Assembly: GCA_031551755.1 (NCBI GenBank)
Contig: JAVBNE010000012.1
Coordinates: 62,001 to 126,000, forward strand
Source: JAVBMU01 sp031551755
GTDB taxonomy: Bacteria; Actinomycetota; Actinomycetes; Actinomycetales; Cellulomonadaceae
DNA: 64,000 nt
Reading direction: 5' to 3'
Below the pieces are notes generated by a model. That model ran no database searches. It was given only the letters and a program-made list of their open reading frames with translations, and had not been told where the DNA came from. Shown one piece after another: positions 43,231-51,769 of this stretch. The position numbers and the translations under genes are program-made. Each line of letters starts with the position of its first letter. The first letter of the stretch is position 1.

Positions 43231-44103
43231 TTGAAACGCAACCCACGCCTCCTGGGCGCTCTGCTGATCCTGGCGGCCATCGCCTTCGCTCTCTTCAAGA
43301 TCGCCGCCTCGCTGAACGACGAGGCGGCAAACCCCATCCCGAGCGCCACCAGACCCAGCACCCCGTCAGCGGGCGAGACCAACCCTGCCCCTCAGGTCGG
43401 CCCAAGCTCCGGACCGGCTACCCCGGGGTCTACGGACGCGCCCACGACCCCGAGCGCCGGCGCGACCGCCGGACTCGAGCCTGCCCCAGGCGCATCAGGC
43501 CCTGAAGCATCCGGCGCCGATCCCTCCGCGACGCTCGACGCGAAACGCCTCGCCGCCGTCCGAACGAGCCTGGCGACGTTGCCCACCAAGGGACGGGCAC
43601 CGTTCACCGGCTACTCGCGAGCGGCCTTCGGGAAAGCCTGGAACGACGTCGACCACAACGGCTGCGACACCCGCAACGACATTCTGAACCGGGATCTGAC
43701 GCAGGTGGTCCACAAACCCGGCACCCACGACTGTGTGGTGCTGACCGGCATCCTGAGCGACCCCTACACCGGCCGCACCGTCGATTTCCAGCGCGGCCCG
43801 GACACCTCACCCGCCATCCAGATCGACCACGTCGTCGCCCTCGCCGATGCCTGGCAGAAGGGCGCACAACAGTGGGACAGCGTGAAACGCGTCGCCTTCG
43901 CCAACGACCCGGCCAACCTGATCGCGGTGAGCGGATCGGCCAACCAGGCGAAGGGCTCGGGTGACGCGGCCACGTGGCTGCCCGCCCAGACCGCGTACCG
44001 CTGCACCTACGTGGTGACGCAGATCGAGGTCAAGGCCACCTACGGGCTCTGGCTGACACCGGCCGAACATGAGGCGATGGAGCGCGTCTTGGCGGGCTGC
44101 TGA
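43231..44103 (+). CDS. Secreted or membrane-anchored HNH nuclease (GmrSD C-terminal/DUF1524-like)
   Basis: 290 aa from a TTG at 43231; the start is uncertain. A short basic N-terminus and one hydrophobic helix (LLGALLILAAIAFALF) precede a Pro/Ser/Thr-rich linker of about 80 residues. The C-terminal half holds the nuclease: HNGCDTRNDILNRDL, then the His-Asp pair QIDHVVALADAWQKGA and the closing FANDPANLIAVSGSANQAKG with Asn and Lys. This is the actinobacterial exported HNH/DUF1524 family; roles in nutrient scavenging or DNA damage of neighbours have been suggested. Six cysteines in the domain could form disulfides outside the cell. Confidence 0.87.
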   Translation: MKRNPRLLGALLILAAIAFALFKIAASLNDEAANPIPSATRPSTPSAGETNPAPQVGPSSGPATPGSTDAPTTPSAGATAGLEPAPGASGPEASGADPSATLDAKRLAAVRTSLATLPTKGRAPFTGYSRAAFGKAWNDVDHNGCDTRNDILNRDLTQVVHKPGTHDCVVLTGILSDPYTGRTVDFQRGPDTSPAIQIDHVVALADAWQKGAQQWDSVKRVAFANDPANLIAVSGSANQAKGSGDAATWLPAQTAYRCTYVVTQIEVKATYGLWLTPAEHEAMERVLAGC

Positions 44104-44123
44104 CGGCGACTACGCTCGCCAGT

Positions 44124-45086
44124 GTGCGCCTGCTGCTGACCGGTTCGAATGGCTTCCTCGGCTCCCACATCGCCCGCGACGCAAAGGTGCGCGGGTGGCA
44201 TGTCGTTGGCGTCGGGCGGCAACCGACCCCCGCCACCGAAGTCGAAGCCTACCTCCGGCATGACCTGACGGCTCCGCTGCCTGCGGACGCTATCGCCGGG
44301 CCGATCGACACCGTCGTGCATTGTGCCGCTCTCGCCTCTCCGTGGGCGCCACCACGTGATTTCGTCGCTGCGAACGTCGACGGCACCCGGAACATCCTGC
44401 TGTGGGCCGCCCACCACGGGCTGCCGCCGGTCGTCTACATTTCGAGTTCCTCGGTGCTCTACCGCGACGCCGATCAATTCGGCCTCACCGAGAACAGCCC
44501 GGTGCCACCGGACGACGAACAACTCAATACCTATGCCCGCACCAAGCGGATCGGAGAACGGATCGTCGCCCGGTACCCGGGAAATCATGTCATTCTGCGC
44601 CCCCGGGCGATCATCGGGGCGAACGACCCGGTGCTCCTGCCGCGCATCCTGCGTCTTGCCCGGCGCGGGGTGCTGCCGCGGCTCGAAGGCGTCGGCGCGC
44701 CACCCGTACGGATCGACGTCACCGACGTCCAAACGGCCGCGCACTATGTGAACGAGGCGGTGGCCACACAGGCGACCGGGCTCTATCACCTCACCAATGC
44801 GGAGCCGATCGAGCTCTACCCGTTCCTGCTCGATCTGCTGCGCCGGTTCGGCATCGAACCGACCGTGCGGCGGGTCTCGCCCGAGCTGGTGCGCACGGTG
44901 GCCCGCGCGAGCGAGTTGGTCTCGGCCACGCTGCTGGGCTGGCGGGAACCGCCACTGACCACCTTCGGTGTCTCCGTACTCTCCCGGTCCAAGACCTTCG
45001 ACGTGTCACATACACTGCGGGATCTGGGCGAACCGGCGGTGTCGCTGAACGAGAGCGCCGAGCGAATGGTCCGAGTGCATGGCTGA
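44124..45086 (+). CDS. NAD(P)-dependent epimerase/dehydratase-type reductase
   Basis: 320 aa extended short-chain dehydrogenase. The cofactor site is MRLLLTGSNGFLGSHIA; the catalytic set is ISSSSVLY (Ser) and YARTKRIGE (Tyr-x-x-x-Lys). The C-terminal half (SPELVRTVARASELV, TTFGVSVLSRSKTFDVSHTL) is of the 3-beta-HSD/OleD-like subgroup that acts on bulky hydrophobic hydroxy- or keto-compounds rather than sugars. The GTG at 44124 has TACGCT 7 nt upstream. It is the first of four plus-strand genes with overlapping ends, in the lipid cluster described under findings. Confidence 0.87.
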   Translation: MRLLLTGSNGFLGSHIARDAKVRGWHVVGVGRQPTPATEVEAYLRHDLTAPLPADAIAGPIDTVVHCAALASPWAPPRDFVAANVDGTRNILLWAAHHGLPPVVYISSSSVLYRDADQFGLTENSPVPPDDEQLNTYARTKRIGERIVARYPGNHVILRPRAIIGANDPVLLPRILRLARRGVLPRLEGVGAPPVRIDVTDVQTAAHYVNEAVATQATGLYHLTNAEPIELYPFLLDLLRRFGIEPTVRRVSPELVRTVARASELVSATLLGWREPPLTTFGVSVLSRSKTFDVSHTLRDLGEPAVSLNESAERMVRVHG

Positions 45087-46200
45087 ACGCCTCGCCTTCG
45101 CCGTCGCGGGCCTCCTCATCCTGGTCTCCGCCGGTCGCTGCCTCATCGCACGGGCCGCCCTCCGGCAATCGGTTCAGACTGTGGCCGTTGACGACGCCGT
45201 GGTACTGGTCGCGATCCGGTCGGGCGACCCGCTCCTGGCCCCGACCTTGGCCCGGTCGGCCACCACGGTGGCCCCGGCCCGGATGCTCCTCCTGGTGGAC
45301 GACGACGATCCCGAGGCTCAGCGAGTCGCGCAGGCATTGGCCCGCGACCACGACCATGTGCGGGTGCTCGTCTTCGGCCCACCACCACCCGGGCACAACC
45401 CCAAGCTGCATAAGCTCGCCGCCTCGCTCGGGGAGGTCGAGTCCGTCTTCGCGGTCCTCGACGACGACACGGTGTTACCCCCGGGCGGTCTCGGGGCCTT
45501 GGTCGCCGCACTCGACACCGCGGATCTCGCCACGGCGGTGCCCGTCTACCGCGAACAAGGTGGCCTGTGGTCACGGCTCGTGGCGGCGTATGTGAACGGT
45601 TCCGCGCTGGTCACGTACCTACCCATGGCCCGGACGGGCGCCCCGGTGTCGATCAACGGCATGGCCTATGTGAGCCGACGGGCGACGTTGGAGACCATCG
45701 GCGGCTTCGGCGCCATCATCGACGCAACATGTGATGACTACGCGATGGCACGTCTCTACCGGGCGCATCACCGCGAGATCGTGCAGACCGCGCAGTGGGT
45801 CGAGGTGGCGACCACCGTCCGCGCCGCGGTGGCGTACGGGCGCCTGATGCGCCGCTGGATGCTGTTCGCCACGCAGGTACTCCGGCGGGACTTCTCCGCG
45901 CGCCTCGCGCTGATCGCGGCATTGCCCACGATCCTGCCCCTCCTGGCGGTAGGGGCGGCGCTCCTCGCGTGGACCCCCGTGGCCAGCATCGCCGTCTTGG
46001 CCGCGCTCGGGCTGGATGCCCTGGGTACCTGGGCAGTGCGCCGGATCACCGGTGCCCGGGCCACCGGCCCGGTGGGTGTTCTCCTCCAACCCATTGCCGC
46101 CTTGATCGCCCCGGTGCACGTCGTCGCTGCGATGCTCGGCCCGCAGGAAGTCGAATGGCGTGGGCGCCGGGTGCGGGTGGGCATCGGGGGCGCCCCGTGA
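45079..46200 (+). CDS. Ceramide-glucosyltransferase-like GT2/GT21 glycosyltransferase
   Basis: 373 aa, overlapping the reductase gene by 8 bp. One N-terminal helix, a GT-A catalytic domain and C-terminal membrane segments (about 280-350). The motif HNPKLHKLAASLG and the metal site VLDDDTVLP, the NGMAYVSRR block, CDDYAMARLY (catalytic Asp) and RLMRRW near 250 follow the D1,D2,D3,(Q/R)XXRW pattern of ceramide glucosyltransferases and HpnI, with the last motif slightly changed. It should transfer a sugar to a lipid acceptor at the membrane. Confidence 0.85.
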   Translation: MAERLAFAVAGLLILVSAGRCLIARAALRQSVQTVAVDDAVVLVAIRSGDPLLAPTLARSATTVAPARMLLLVDDDDPEAQRVAQALARDHDHVRVLVFGPPPPGHNPKLHKLAASLGEVESVFAVLDDDTVLPPGGLGALVAALDTADLATAVPVYREQGGLWSRLVAAYVNGSALVTYLPMARTGAPVSINGMAYVSRRATLETIGGFGAIIDATCDDYAMARLYRAHHREIVQTAQWVEVATTVRAAVAYGRLMRRWMLFATQVLRRDFSARLALIAALPTILPLLAVGAALLAWTPVASIAVLAALGLDALGTWAVRRITGARATGPVGVLLQPIAALIAPVHVVAAMLGPQEVEWRGRRVRVGIGGAP

Positions 46201-46814
46201 GGTGGCTCGCTGCACATGCCACGTCCCCCACCCTCGCCGGACCGGTGAACCGCCGGGTGCTCTGGTTGACCGGCCAGAGCTCCTGGTCCCACTCCCGACT
46301 CTCCCCACGCCAGCTGGCTGTGCTCGATGCCGTCGCCGGGTCTGGTTGGGAGCCCTTGCGAATCGGTTTCCCGTGGACCGAACGCGCCGCAGCCCGTCCC
46401 TACCGGCCGGAGCCGCTTCCGGTCGCCTCCGCCCGCAACGCCGCCCAGTACTTCGCGGTGCGCACCAGCCCGGCATTCCGCCAGCAGATCGCCCGCCACC
46501 TCCAGACGGTCCTCGACCGGACCTCGGAGCACCTGCTCCTGTTGTGTGGCAGTACCGGATCACTCATGGCCCACGCCGCACTCCCCTTGTTGACGCTCGG
46601 ACCACAGGTGACCGCCGTCGCATTAGGTCCGGTCGGTGAACGTCCCACCGGAGGCGGCTGGGATGTACATGTGATCCAGGGTCGCCAGGACCGGGTCAGC
46701 CGGTGGGGCTACCGCGGCTCGGTCGACCACCTGATCGACGGCCGCCACCTGGATGCCACGACGTCCCCGGCAGCGATCGAGATCATCCTGCGGATTGCGC
46801 AGGCGGCGCGGTGA
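46197..46814 (+). CDS. Small alpha/beta-hydrolase-like protein
   Basis: 205 aa, GTG at 46197 overlapping the previous stop (GTGA). No family was recognised at once, but the layout is that of an alpha/beta hydrolase: a beta-strand and nucleophile elbow LLLLCGSTGSLMAHAAL (Ser119), an acid on a strand turn VIQGRQDRVS (Asp165) and a late histidine DGRHLDA (His184). It is shorter than usual for the fold and has no cap domain or signal peptide. Within the cluster it stands where an OleB-type hydrolase would be expected. The function is inferred, not shown. Confidence 0.6.
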   Translation: MRWLAAHATSPTLAGPVNRRVLWLTGQSSWSHSRLSPRQLAVLDAVAGSGWEPLRIGFPWTERAAARPYRPEPLPVASARNAAQYFAVRTSPAFRQQIARHLQTVLDRTSEHLLLLCGSTGSLMAHAALPLLTLGPQVTAVALGPVGERPTGGGWDVHVIQGRQDRVSRWGYRGSVDHLIDGRHLDATTSPAAIEIILRIAQAAR

Positions 46815-48169
46815 ACCAGGCGACCGGGCCGGCGGACCCGGCGGCGAACGGCGCGGCGGACCCGGTGGGTGGCCCGGCGACCGATCCCGCGCGGAGGGTG
46901 GGCACCCGGCTTCTGTTGGTCGCGCCGCCGTTCGCCGGTCATCTCAATCCCCTGCTCACCTTGGGCCAGGGGTTGCGTGACCGCGGCTTCGACGTGCGGT
47001 TCGCGACCGGAGCCACCAAGATCCCGCTGATCCGGGGGCTCGGCTTCGCCGCAGATGCCCTGCTGGCCGACGACCCCGGCGTCTTCGACCGGATCGCCGA
47101 CACCACCGGTCCGGTTCGGAGCAACCCGATCCTGCTCACCCGCCAACTCTCGGCGAACCTGGCGCTCTTTCCACGCACACAGACCGAGTTGCGTGCCATC
47201 ATGCGACGAGTCCGGCCCCAGGTGGTGATCGCCGACTTCACCGCGCCCGTCGCCGGCCTCGTCGCGCAGGAATACCGAATCCCCTGGCTCACCACGACGC
47301 CGACGCCCTTCGCCTTGGAGACCCGCCGGGGCACGCCGTCCTATTGCGGCGGATGGGGTCCCGCCCGGCACGCCGGACACCGAGTGCGAGACGCGGCTGG
47401 TCGCGGCGCTACCCGGGCCGCCAAGCGCACGATGCAGCTGCTTCTGGCCCGGCGGTTTCGCGCAGCCGGTGTCAGGGTGTACCGGGCGGATGGTTCAGAG
47501 GCTGCCTACTCCCCCACGACGATCCTCGGTCTCGGCATGACTGAGCTGGAGTTCGATCGCGACTGGCCCACGGGCTTCCGAATGATCGGTCCCGTGACCG
47601 CGACACCCGAGACTGCGCCGATGCCCACCCTCCCGACCGGACCGCTGATCCTGGTCACGCTCGGCACCCATGTCCAGTGGGCCAAACGCGAGCTGGTTGC
47701 GCGGGTCAACGCGATGGCGCAATCCCTGCCCGACTACACCTTCGTGGTGAGCATGGGCCGGGTCTTAGAACCCTCCACGGTGACGCCGTCCCAGTCCGGC
47801 AATGTGCTGGTGCACCCCTACTTGCCCTACGACGACATGCTGCCACGGTGTGCGGCCGTGATCCATCACGGCGGGGCGGGCATCACCTACAGCGCGATCC
47901 AGGCCGGGGTGCCGGCGTTGGTTTGCCCCCAGGATTATGACCAGTTCGATTTCGCCGCCCGCATCGTCGCCGCCCGTGCCGGGATCCGGGTCGACCGCCT
48001 GGGCACCTCGGCTAGCATCGCCGCATTACGCACGCTGCTCACTACCGACCGCACGCCGCTGCGTGCGCTGGCGAAAGTAGCGGCGGGCTACGACCCGGTG
48101 GATGCCACCGTGGCCGCGATCAGCGCGGAACTGGGACGGTCGCTTCCCGGCGGACACGGCGAAGTTTGA
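46811..48169 (+). CDS. UGT/MGT-like glycosyltransferase (GT1)
   Basis: 452 aa, GTG at 46811 overlapping the previous stop (GTGA). After a disordered 30-residue start comes a GT-B fold: N-terminal VAPPFAGHLNPLLTLGQGL (acceptor side, His base) and the nucleotide-sugar site near the C-terminus, HHGGAGITYSAIQAGVPALV then PQDYDQFDFA. This is the macrolide/sterol/lipid glucosyltransferase pattern (MGT, rhamnosyl/sterol types). The acceptor is unknown. It ends inside the 3' end of the convergent adenylating-enzyme gene, a 50-bp overlap. Confidence 0.86.
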   Translation: MNQATGPADPAANGAADPVGGPATDPARRVGTRLLLVAPPFAGHLNPLLTLGQGLRDRGFDVRFATGATKIPLIRGLGFAADALLADDPGVFDRIADTTGPVRSNPILLTRQLSANLALFPRTQTELRAIMRRVRPQVVIADFTAPVAGLVAQEYRIPWLTTTPTPFALETRRGTPSYCGGWGPARHAGHRVRDAAGRGATRAAKRTMQLLLARRFRAAGVRVYRADGSEAAYSPTTILGLGMTELEFDRDWPTGFRMIGPVTATPETAPMPTLPTGPLILVTLGTHVQWAKRELVARVNAMAQSLPDYTFVVSMGRVLEPSTVTPSQSGNVLVHPYLPYDDMLPRCAAVIHHGGAGITYSAIQAGVPALVCPQDYDQFDFAARIVAARAGIRVDRLGTSASIAALRTLLTTDRTPLRALAKVAAGYDPVDATVAAISAELGRSLPGGHGEV

Positions 48170-49394
48170 GCTGCGGGTCACGAGGCTCGATGACGGCCTC
48201 CCCGATGGACGGTACGGCCATACCCGCGTGGCGCATCGCCTCCATCAGGCTCAACCGGGCGGCCGCGAACTGCTCCGCAGGCTCCACGGCGAGGTCGAGG
48301 CGATCGACCGCGCTTTGCACCAACCGGAAGTCGCGCACCTGGGTGACTGCGAGCACGGCCGCACGCACGAAGTCGGGAAAGAACGGTACGGAGGTGCTCG
48401 GATCGTCCGCACGGGGCAACCAGAGCACGTCGTCGGTCCGGCCGGCGATCTCGGCGACGGCAACCCGCGGATCACCGCAGGAGCAGCCCTCAGCCTCGAC
48501 CAGGACGTCGCCCATCCGCCGTCGCAGCACGGCCTGACTCCGGCGGAAGAGGTCGGTCACGACCGGAACGAACCGACCGTCGCCCATGTACTCCCGCTCG
48601 ACGACGACCAGATCCTCAGCCAGATGCAGCGTCCCCGCTGCACACGTCATGCCGAGGAAGCCCTCGGCCGCCTGATAAATCTGATCCACCGGCACACCCA
48701 ATCCGGCCTCGATCACCCTGGCGTCATGCGGGTCGAGCACCTCAGCCCCCGAGAACACCCGGCTCAGCCGCAGCCCCAACTCCGCTCGGGCGATCATCAC
48801 CAGGATCGAGGGCGGGCCCACCAGGATCGTCGGGGCACTGCGACGCACCTGCTCCAGCAACTCGTCGACCGGCAGGGCGAGGTCGACGAACCGGAACGAG
48901 ACCCGCCCGCCGTCGACTGTCTCGTAGAGCGGGCCTCCGGCACGGAGCACCAGGGTGACCCGGGCGCCGGCCCGCAACCCGTTCGGCAGCGCGCGCGCCA
49001 GCAGCTCCCCGGCCCAGCGGTCGCGTTCGGCGGGCGAGGTCAGGAATGCCGTCTGCTGACCGGAGGTGCCCGAGGACAAGCCCACCGATAGGCCGCCGAT
49101 CGTGGTACCGAACTCTCGGCCCGCCTCGGCCGCCCGGGCGGCCGCCAGGCAGTCGGCCAAGGAGATATTCGCGGTCGTGAGATCGGCGAACCGGGTCAGC
49201 ACCTCGGCCTTGTCCACGACGGGAAGGTCGGTCAGCTCTCGGAGGTCCATGCCTGCGTAGTAGGGGTACCGGCGCGGGGCTTGTCGGACCACTGCCGACA
49301 ACCGCTTTCGCTGCCACCGTTCGAGGGCACCCCGGTCCGCGAACGTCCGGCGCCGGGCCGCCGCGTAATGCCACAGGACCCGCGCCCGGCTCAT
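48120..49394 (-). CDS. PaaK/F390-synthetase-like adenylate-forming enzyme
   Basis: 424 aa. Similar to phenylacetate-CoA ligase and coenzyme F390 synthetase, a compact branch of AMP-forming enzymes. Conserved core: the P-loop GLSSGTSGQQTAF (about 105-117), the strand-turn LVGPPSILV, an adenine-binding FSGAEVLD, then IYQAAEGFLGMTC. The C-terminal A10 lysine region is less clear, so ligase versus other AMP-dependent chemistry stays open. The ATG at 49394 overlaps the stop of the MBL-fold gene (ATGA). It is the last gene of the minus-strand run and overlaps the GT1 gene by 50 bp. Confidence 0.83.
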   Translation of the reverse strand: MSRARVLWHYAAARRRTFADRGALERWQRKRLSAVVRQAPRRYPYYAGMDLRELTDLPVVDKAEVLTRFADLTTANISLADCLAAARAAEAGREFGTTIGGLSVGLSSGTSGQQTAFLTSPAERDRWAGELLARALPNGLRAGARVTLVLRAGGPLYETVDGGRVSFRFVDLALPVDELLEQVRRSAPTILVGPPSILVMIARAELGLRLSRVFSGAEVLDPHDARVIEAGLGVPVDQIYQAAEGFLGMTCAAGTLHLAEDLVVVEREYMGDGRFVPVVTDLFRRSQAVLRRRMGDVLVEAEGCSCGDPRVAVAEIAGRTDDVLWLPRADDPSTSVPFFPDFVRAAVLAVTQVRDFRLVQSAVDRLDLAVEPAEQFAAARLSLMEAMRHAGMAVPSIGEAVIEPRDPQLKLRRVRREATVPVPR

Positions 49395-50257
49395 TCTCCG
49401 AGCTCCGCGCCGACTTCCGCGATGGCTCCTTCGTCATGCGAGGGCACGAGCCGTAGCTCCGGTCGCCTGGCAGACAGTTCACGCAGGCCCGCCAAGGAGT
49501 TCCGGTATCCGGGCCAGTCATCTGTGACGAGGCGGGCGACCGGATGCGGTAGCTCGCCGGCAGAAACCGCGTGCAGGTCCCAAGCGGCATCCCCGATCAA
49601 CAAGACCTCCCGCTCGGACCGCACCAGCAGACCGAGGTCGCCCGGGCTGTGCCCGGGAAGGGACACGAGCAACAGCGAACCATCCCCCAGGAGATCCCGG
49701 CCCACCAAGGGGGCCGTATCGGCATCCGCCAGGGGAAACCGCTCGGGCGCGGCCAGTCGAGCCGGCAGGTCGTCCGGGAGGAGGGCGGGCAGCAGCCCCC
49801 GGCGCAGCCGGCCGAGTCCCCGAACCCGCCGCATCTCGGCCACGCCGCGAGGGTCGGCCACGATCCGGGCCGCCGGGAAATCCCGCAGTCCGCCGATGTG
49901 ATCGGCATGCAGATGCGAAAGCACCACCCAGTCGACCTGATCGGCGGCGATCCCCCGGGCGGCCAACTGCGCCACGGCGGTCTGGTCCGTCGAGATGTGC
50001 ACGGGCAGCAGGCCGCCGTAGAGCCGGTCGATTCCCCGGCTCATCGCCGACACAACCCGGGGCGCATAGCCGGTATCGAAAAGGACGACGCCCTCCGGGT
50101 GCTCGATCAGCGCAACCAGCGCCGGGAACCGGATGTGGGACCACCCGGCCCCGCGACGCGCGATCCCTGCCCGGTGAGTCGTCCACCCGGCCGTCAGCAG
50201 AGTAAGCCGCACAGGCGCGTCTACGCCTGGGACTTGGCCCTTGTCGGCGTTGCCCAT
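49391..50257 (-). CDS. Metallo-beta-lactamase-fold hydrolase
   Basis: 288 aa. The binuclear metal site HLHADH is at residues 115-120, with further ligands in LPGHSPGD and IGDAAWD. It is of the lactonase/N-acyl-homoserine-lactonase-like group (VVLFDTGYAP, then VDWVVLSHLHADHIGG). A lactone, thioester or ester in the pathway is a reasonable substrate. It lies 3 nt after the synthase stop and overlaps the next gene by 4 bp, so coupled expression is expected. An alternative GTG start 15 codons downstream is possible. Confidence 0.87.
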   Translation of the reverse strand: MGNADKGQVPGVDAPVRLTLLTAGWTTHRAGIARRGAGWSHIRFPALVALIEHPEGVVLFDTGYAPRVVSAMSRGIDRLYGGLLPVHISTDQTAVAQLAARGIAADQVDWVVLSHLHADHIGGLRDFPAARIVADPRGVAEMRRVRGLGRLRRGLLPALLPDDLPARLAAPERFPLADADTAPLVGRDLLGDGSLLLVSLPGHSPGDLGLLVRSEREVLLIGDAAWDLHAVSAGELPHPVARLVTDDWPGYRNSLAGLRELSARRPELRLVPSHDEGAIAEVGAELGE

Positions 50258-50260
50258 GCC

Positions 50261-51274
50261 TCAGTACCGCAGCACGGTCGCGGACAGCGCCAGACCGGCC
50301 CCCGTACCGAGCAGCAGCGCGGTGTCACCCCGGGTGAGCCGGCCGCTCGCCACGGCGTGGTGAAGGGCAGTTGGGATCGAGGCTGAGACCTGGTTCCCGT
50401 GATCGGCCAGGATGTCGACCACCTGCTCCGGGCGCGCGCCCAGCCGTTCCCGGAGGTAGCGCAACCCCACCGCGCTCGCCTGATGCGGCACGATGACATC
50501 GATCTCGGCCAACCCGATTCCCGTCTCTGCTTCCAGCTCCGTCATGAACCCGGGCAGGTTTCGGGCGACGGCGCGCAACAGCGCGGCGCCTTCCATGTGA
50601 AAGAGATACGACGAGGGATCCGGCGGCGGTGTCGTCACGTTCCATCGCGTGCCCCCGGCGTCCATCCGGCAGGCGGTGGCCACCTCGGGCCACACGGCCG
50701 ACCGTTGGGCCAACACGGCGGCGCCGTCGTCGCCGTCCGCGACACACCAGACAGCCGCCGCCGCACCGTCGCCGAAGAGCGAACTCGACTCGATCTGAGC
50801 GGGATTGATCCCCTTGGAGGCCACTTCACTGGCCGCCACCACCACCCGGCGCCACCGGCCCGTGGCCAACCCGCCGACGGCGATCTGGGTCGCGGTCAGG
50901 AAACCGACACAGGAGGCGTTCACGTCGAAGGCTTCGCAACGACCGCCGGGAGCCTCGAGGTGCCCGAGGGTGAGAACCGCCGTGGTCGGCATCGGCTGCT
51001 CGGGGACGACCGACGAGATGATGAGTGCGTCGACGTCACCGATCGTGAGATCGGCCCTCGCCAGGGCCGCGCGGACCGCCGCGGAGGCCATCACGGATGA
51101 CGTCTCCCCGGTGTCCGCCCACTGCCGCGTGCGCACCCCGGAGGCACGTTCAGTGGTCCCTGCCTCCCTGCCCCACAGGGCATCGAGGGCCAGGGATGTC
51201 ATCGGTCTCGCGGGCCGGTGCACCCCGGTGCCCAGCAACCGGATGGGCAAACCCCTGCGAGAACCCACGCTCAC
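50261..51274 (-). CDS. Beta-ketoacyl-ACP synthase III / OleA-like thiolase
   Basis: 337 aa. Thiolase-fold condensing enzyme with an intact Cys-His-Asn triad: NASCVGFLTA (Cys122), VPHQASAVG (His264) and DHGNQVSAS (Asn294). It is not part of a fatty-acid operon: there is no acpP, fabD or fabF nearby. It could join two acyl chains (as OleA does) or prime an acyl chain. The GTG at 51274 has GAGGAG 9 nt upstream and lies 6 nt after the FBP-gene stop. Confidence 0.88.
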   Translation of the reverse strand: MSVGSRRGLPIRLLGTGVHRPARPMTSLALDALWGREAGTTERASGVRTRQWADTGETSSVMASAAVRAALARADLTIGDVDALIISSVVPEQPMPTTAVLTLGHLEAPGGRCEAFDVNASCVGFLTATQIAVGGLATGRWRRVVVAASEVASKGINPAQIESSSLFGDGAAAAVWCVADGDDGAAVLAQRSAVWPEVATACRMDAGGTRWNVTTPPPDPSSYLFHMEGAALLRAVARNLPGFMTELEAETGIGLAEIDVIVPHQASAVGLRYLRERLGARPEQVVDILADHGNQVSASIPTALHHAVASGRLTRGDTALLLGTGAGLALSATVLRY

Positions 51275-51280
51275 GAATGC

Positions 51281-51769
51281 CTACTCCTCATCACATAGAT
51301 GCCGGACAAACCGAGCCGACCGCGAGCGCAGCCCCTCGATCCGAGCCGCCGTGACGGCTTCCGGATTGTCGCCTGCCTCGGCTTTGGTGGGCATTCTGCG
51401 CACATGCACTGAACACGAGAAGTCACTGTGCAAAAGGGTGCCGACCGTGTCGCCGTTGCGGCCCGCAGCCCCGGCTCGTTTGGCGACAAACAGTCCGACG
51501 TCCTCGGTCTCGACGATGTCCTCGCACCAGGCACACATGGCGCGTTTACGGCTCTTGCGTTCGGTCGACCGCAAGATGACGCCCACGGCGTGGTTGTCCA
51601 TCGGCACCACCACATAGGACCGCGACGGATACTTGCGGTCGCTCCAGCCCAGGTAATCCAGCCGTTCCCACCGCAGCTCGGACAACGGCGGCAGCGTCGC
51701 TTGGGCCACCTCACGTTTGGAGGCGTTGATGAAGGAGGCCCGGATCTCGGCCTCGGTCAACGGGTCCAT
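51281..51769 (-). CDS. FBP-domain (elongation factor G-binding, FusB-like) protein
   Basis: 162 aa from the ATG at 51769. C-terminal treble-clef zinc-finger domain with CAWCED and the later FSCSVHVRRM, the four-ligand site typical of FusB/FBP proteins; these bind EF-G and can release it from the ribosome, giving fusidic acid protection in staphylococci. The N-terminal MDPLTEAEIRASFINASKRE is the helical part seen in actinobacterial members. The start overlaps the ATPase 3' end by 13 bp. The host role may be ribosome recycling rather than resistance. Confidence 0.85.
   Translation of the reverse strand: MDPLTEAEIRASFINASKREVAQATLPPLSELRWERLDYLGWSDRKYPSRSYVVVPMDNHAVGVILRSTERKSRKRAMCAWCEDIVETEDVGLFVAKRAGAAGRNGDTVGTLLHSDFSCSVHVRRMPTKAEAGDNPEAVTAARIEGLRSRSARFVRHLCDEE

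Noticed and set aside
44124..51274. A canonical oleABCD olefin operon
   Set aside because: The AMP-forming enzyme is PaaK/F390-like, the hydrolase is only 205 aa, the genes are in two convergent runs, and glycosyltransferases and an MBL hydrolase are added. Similar classes of activity, but not the known system.
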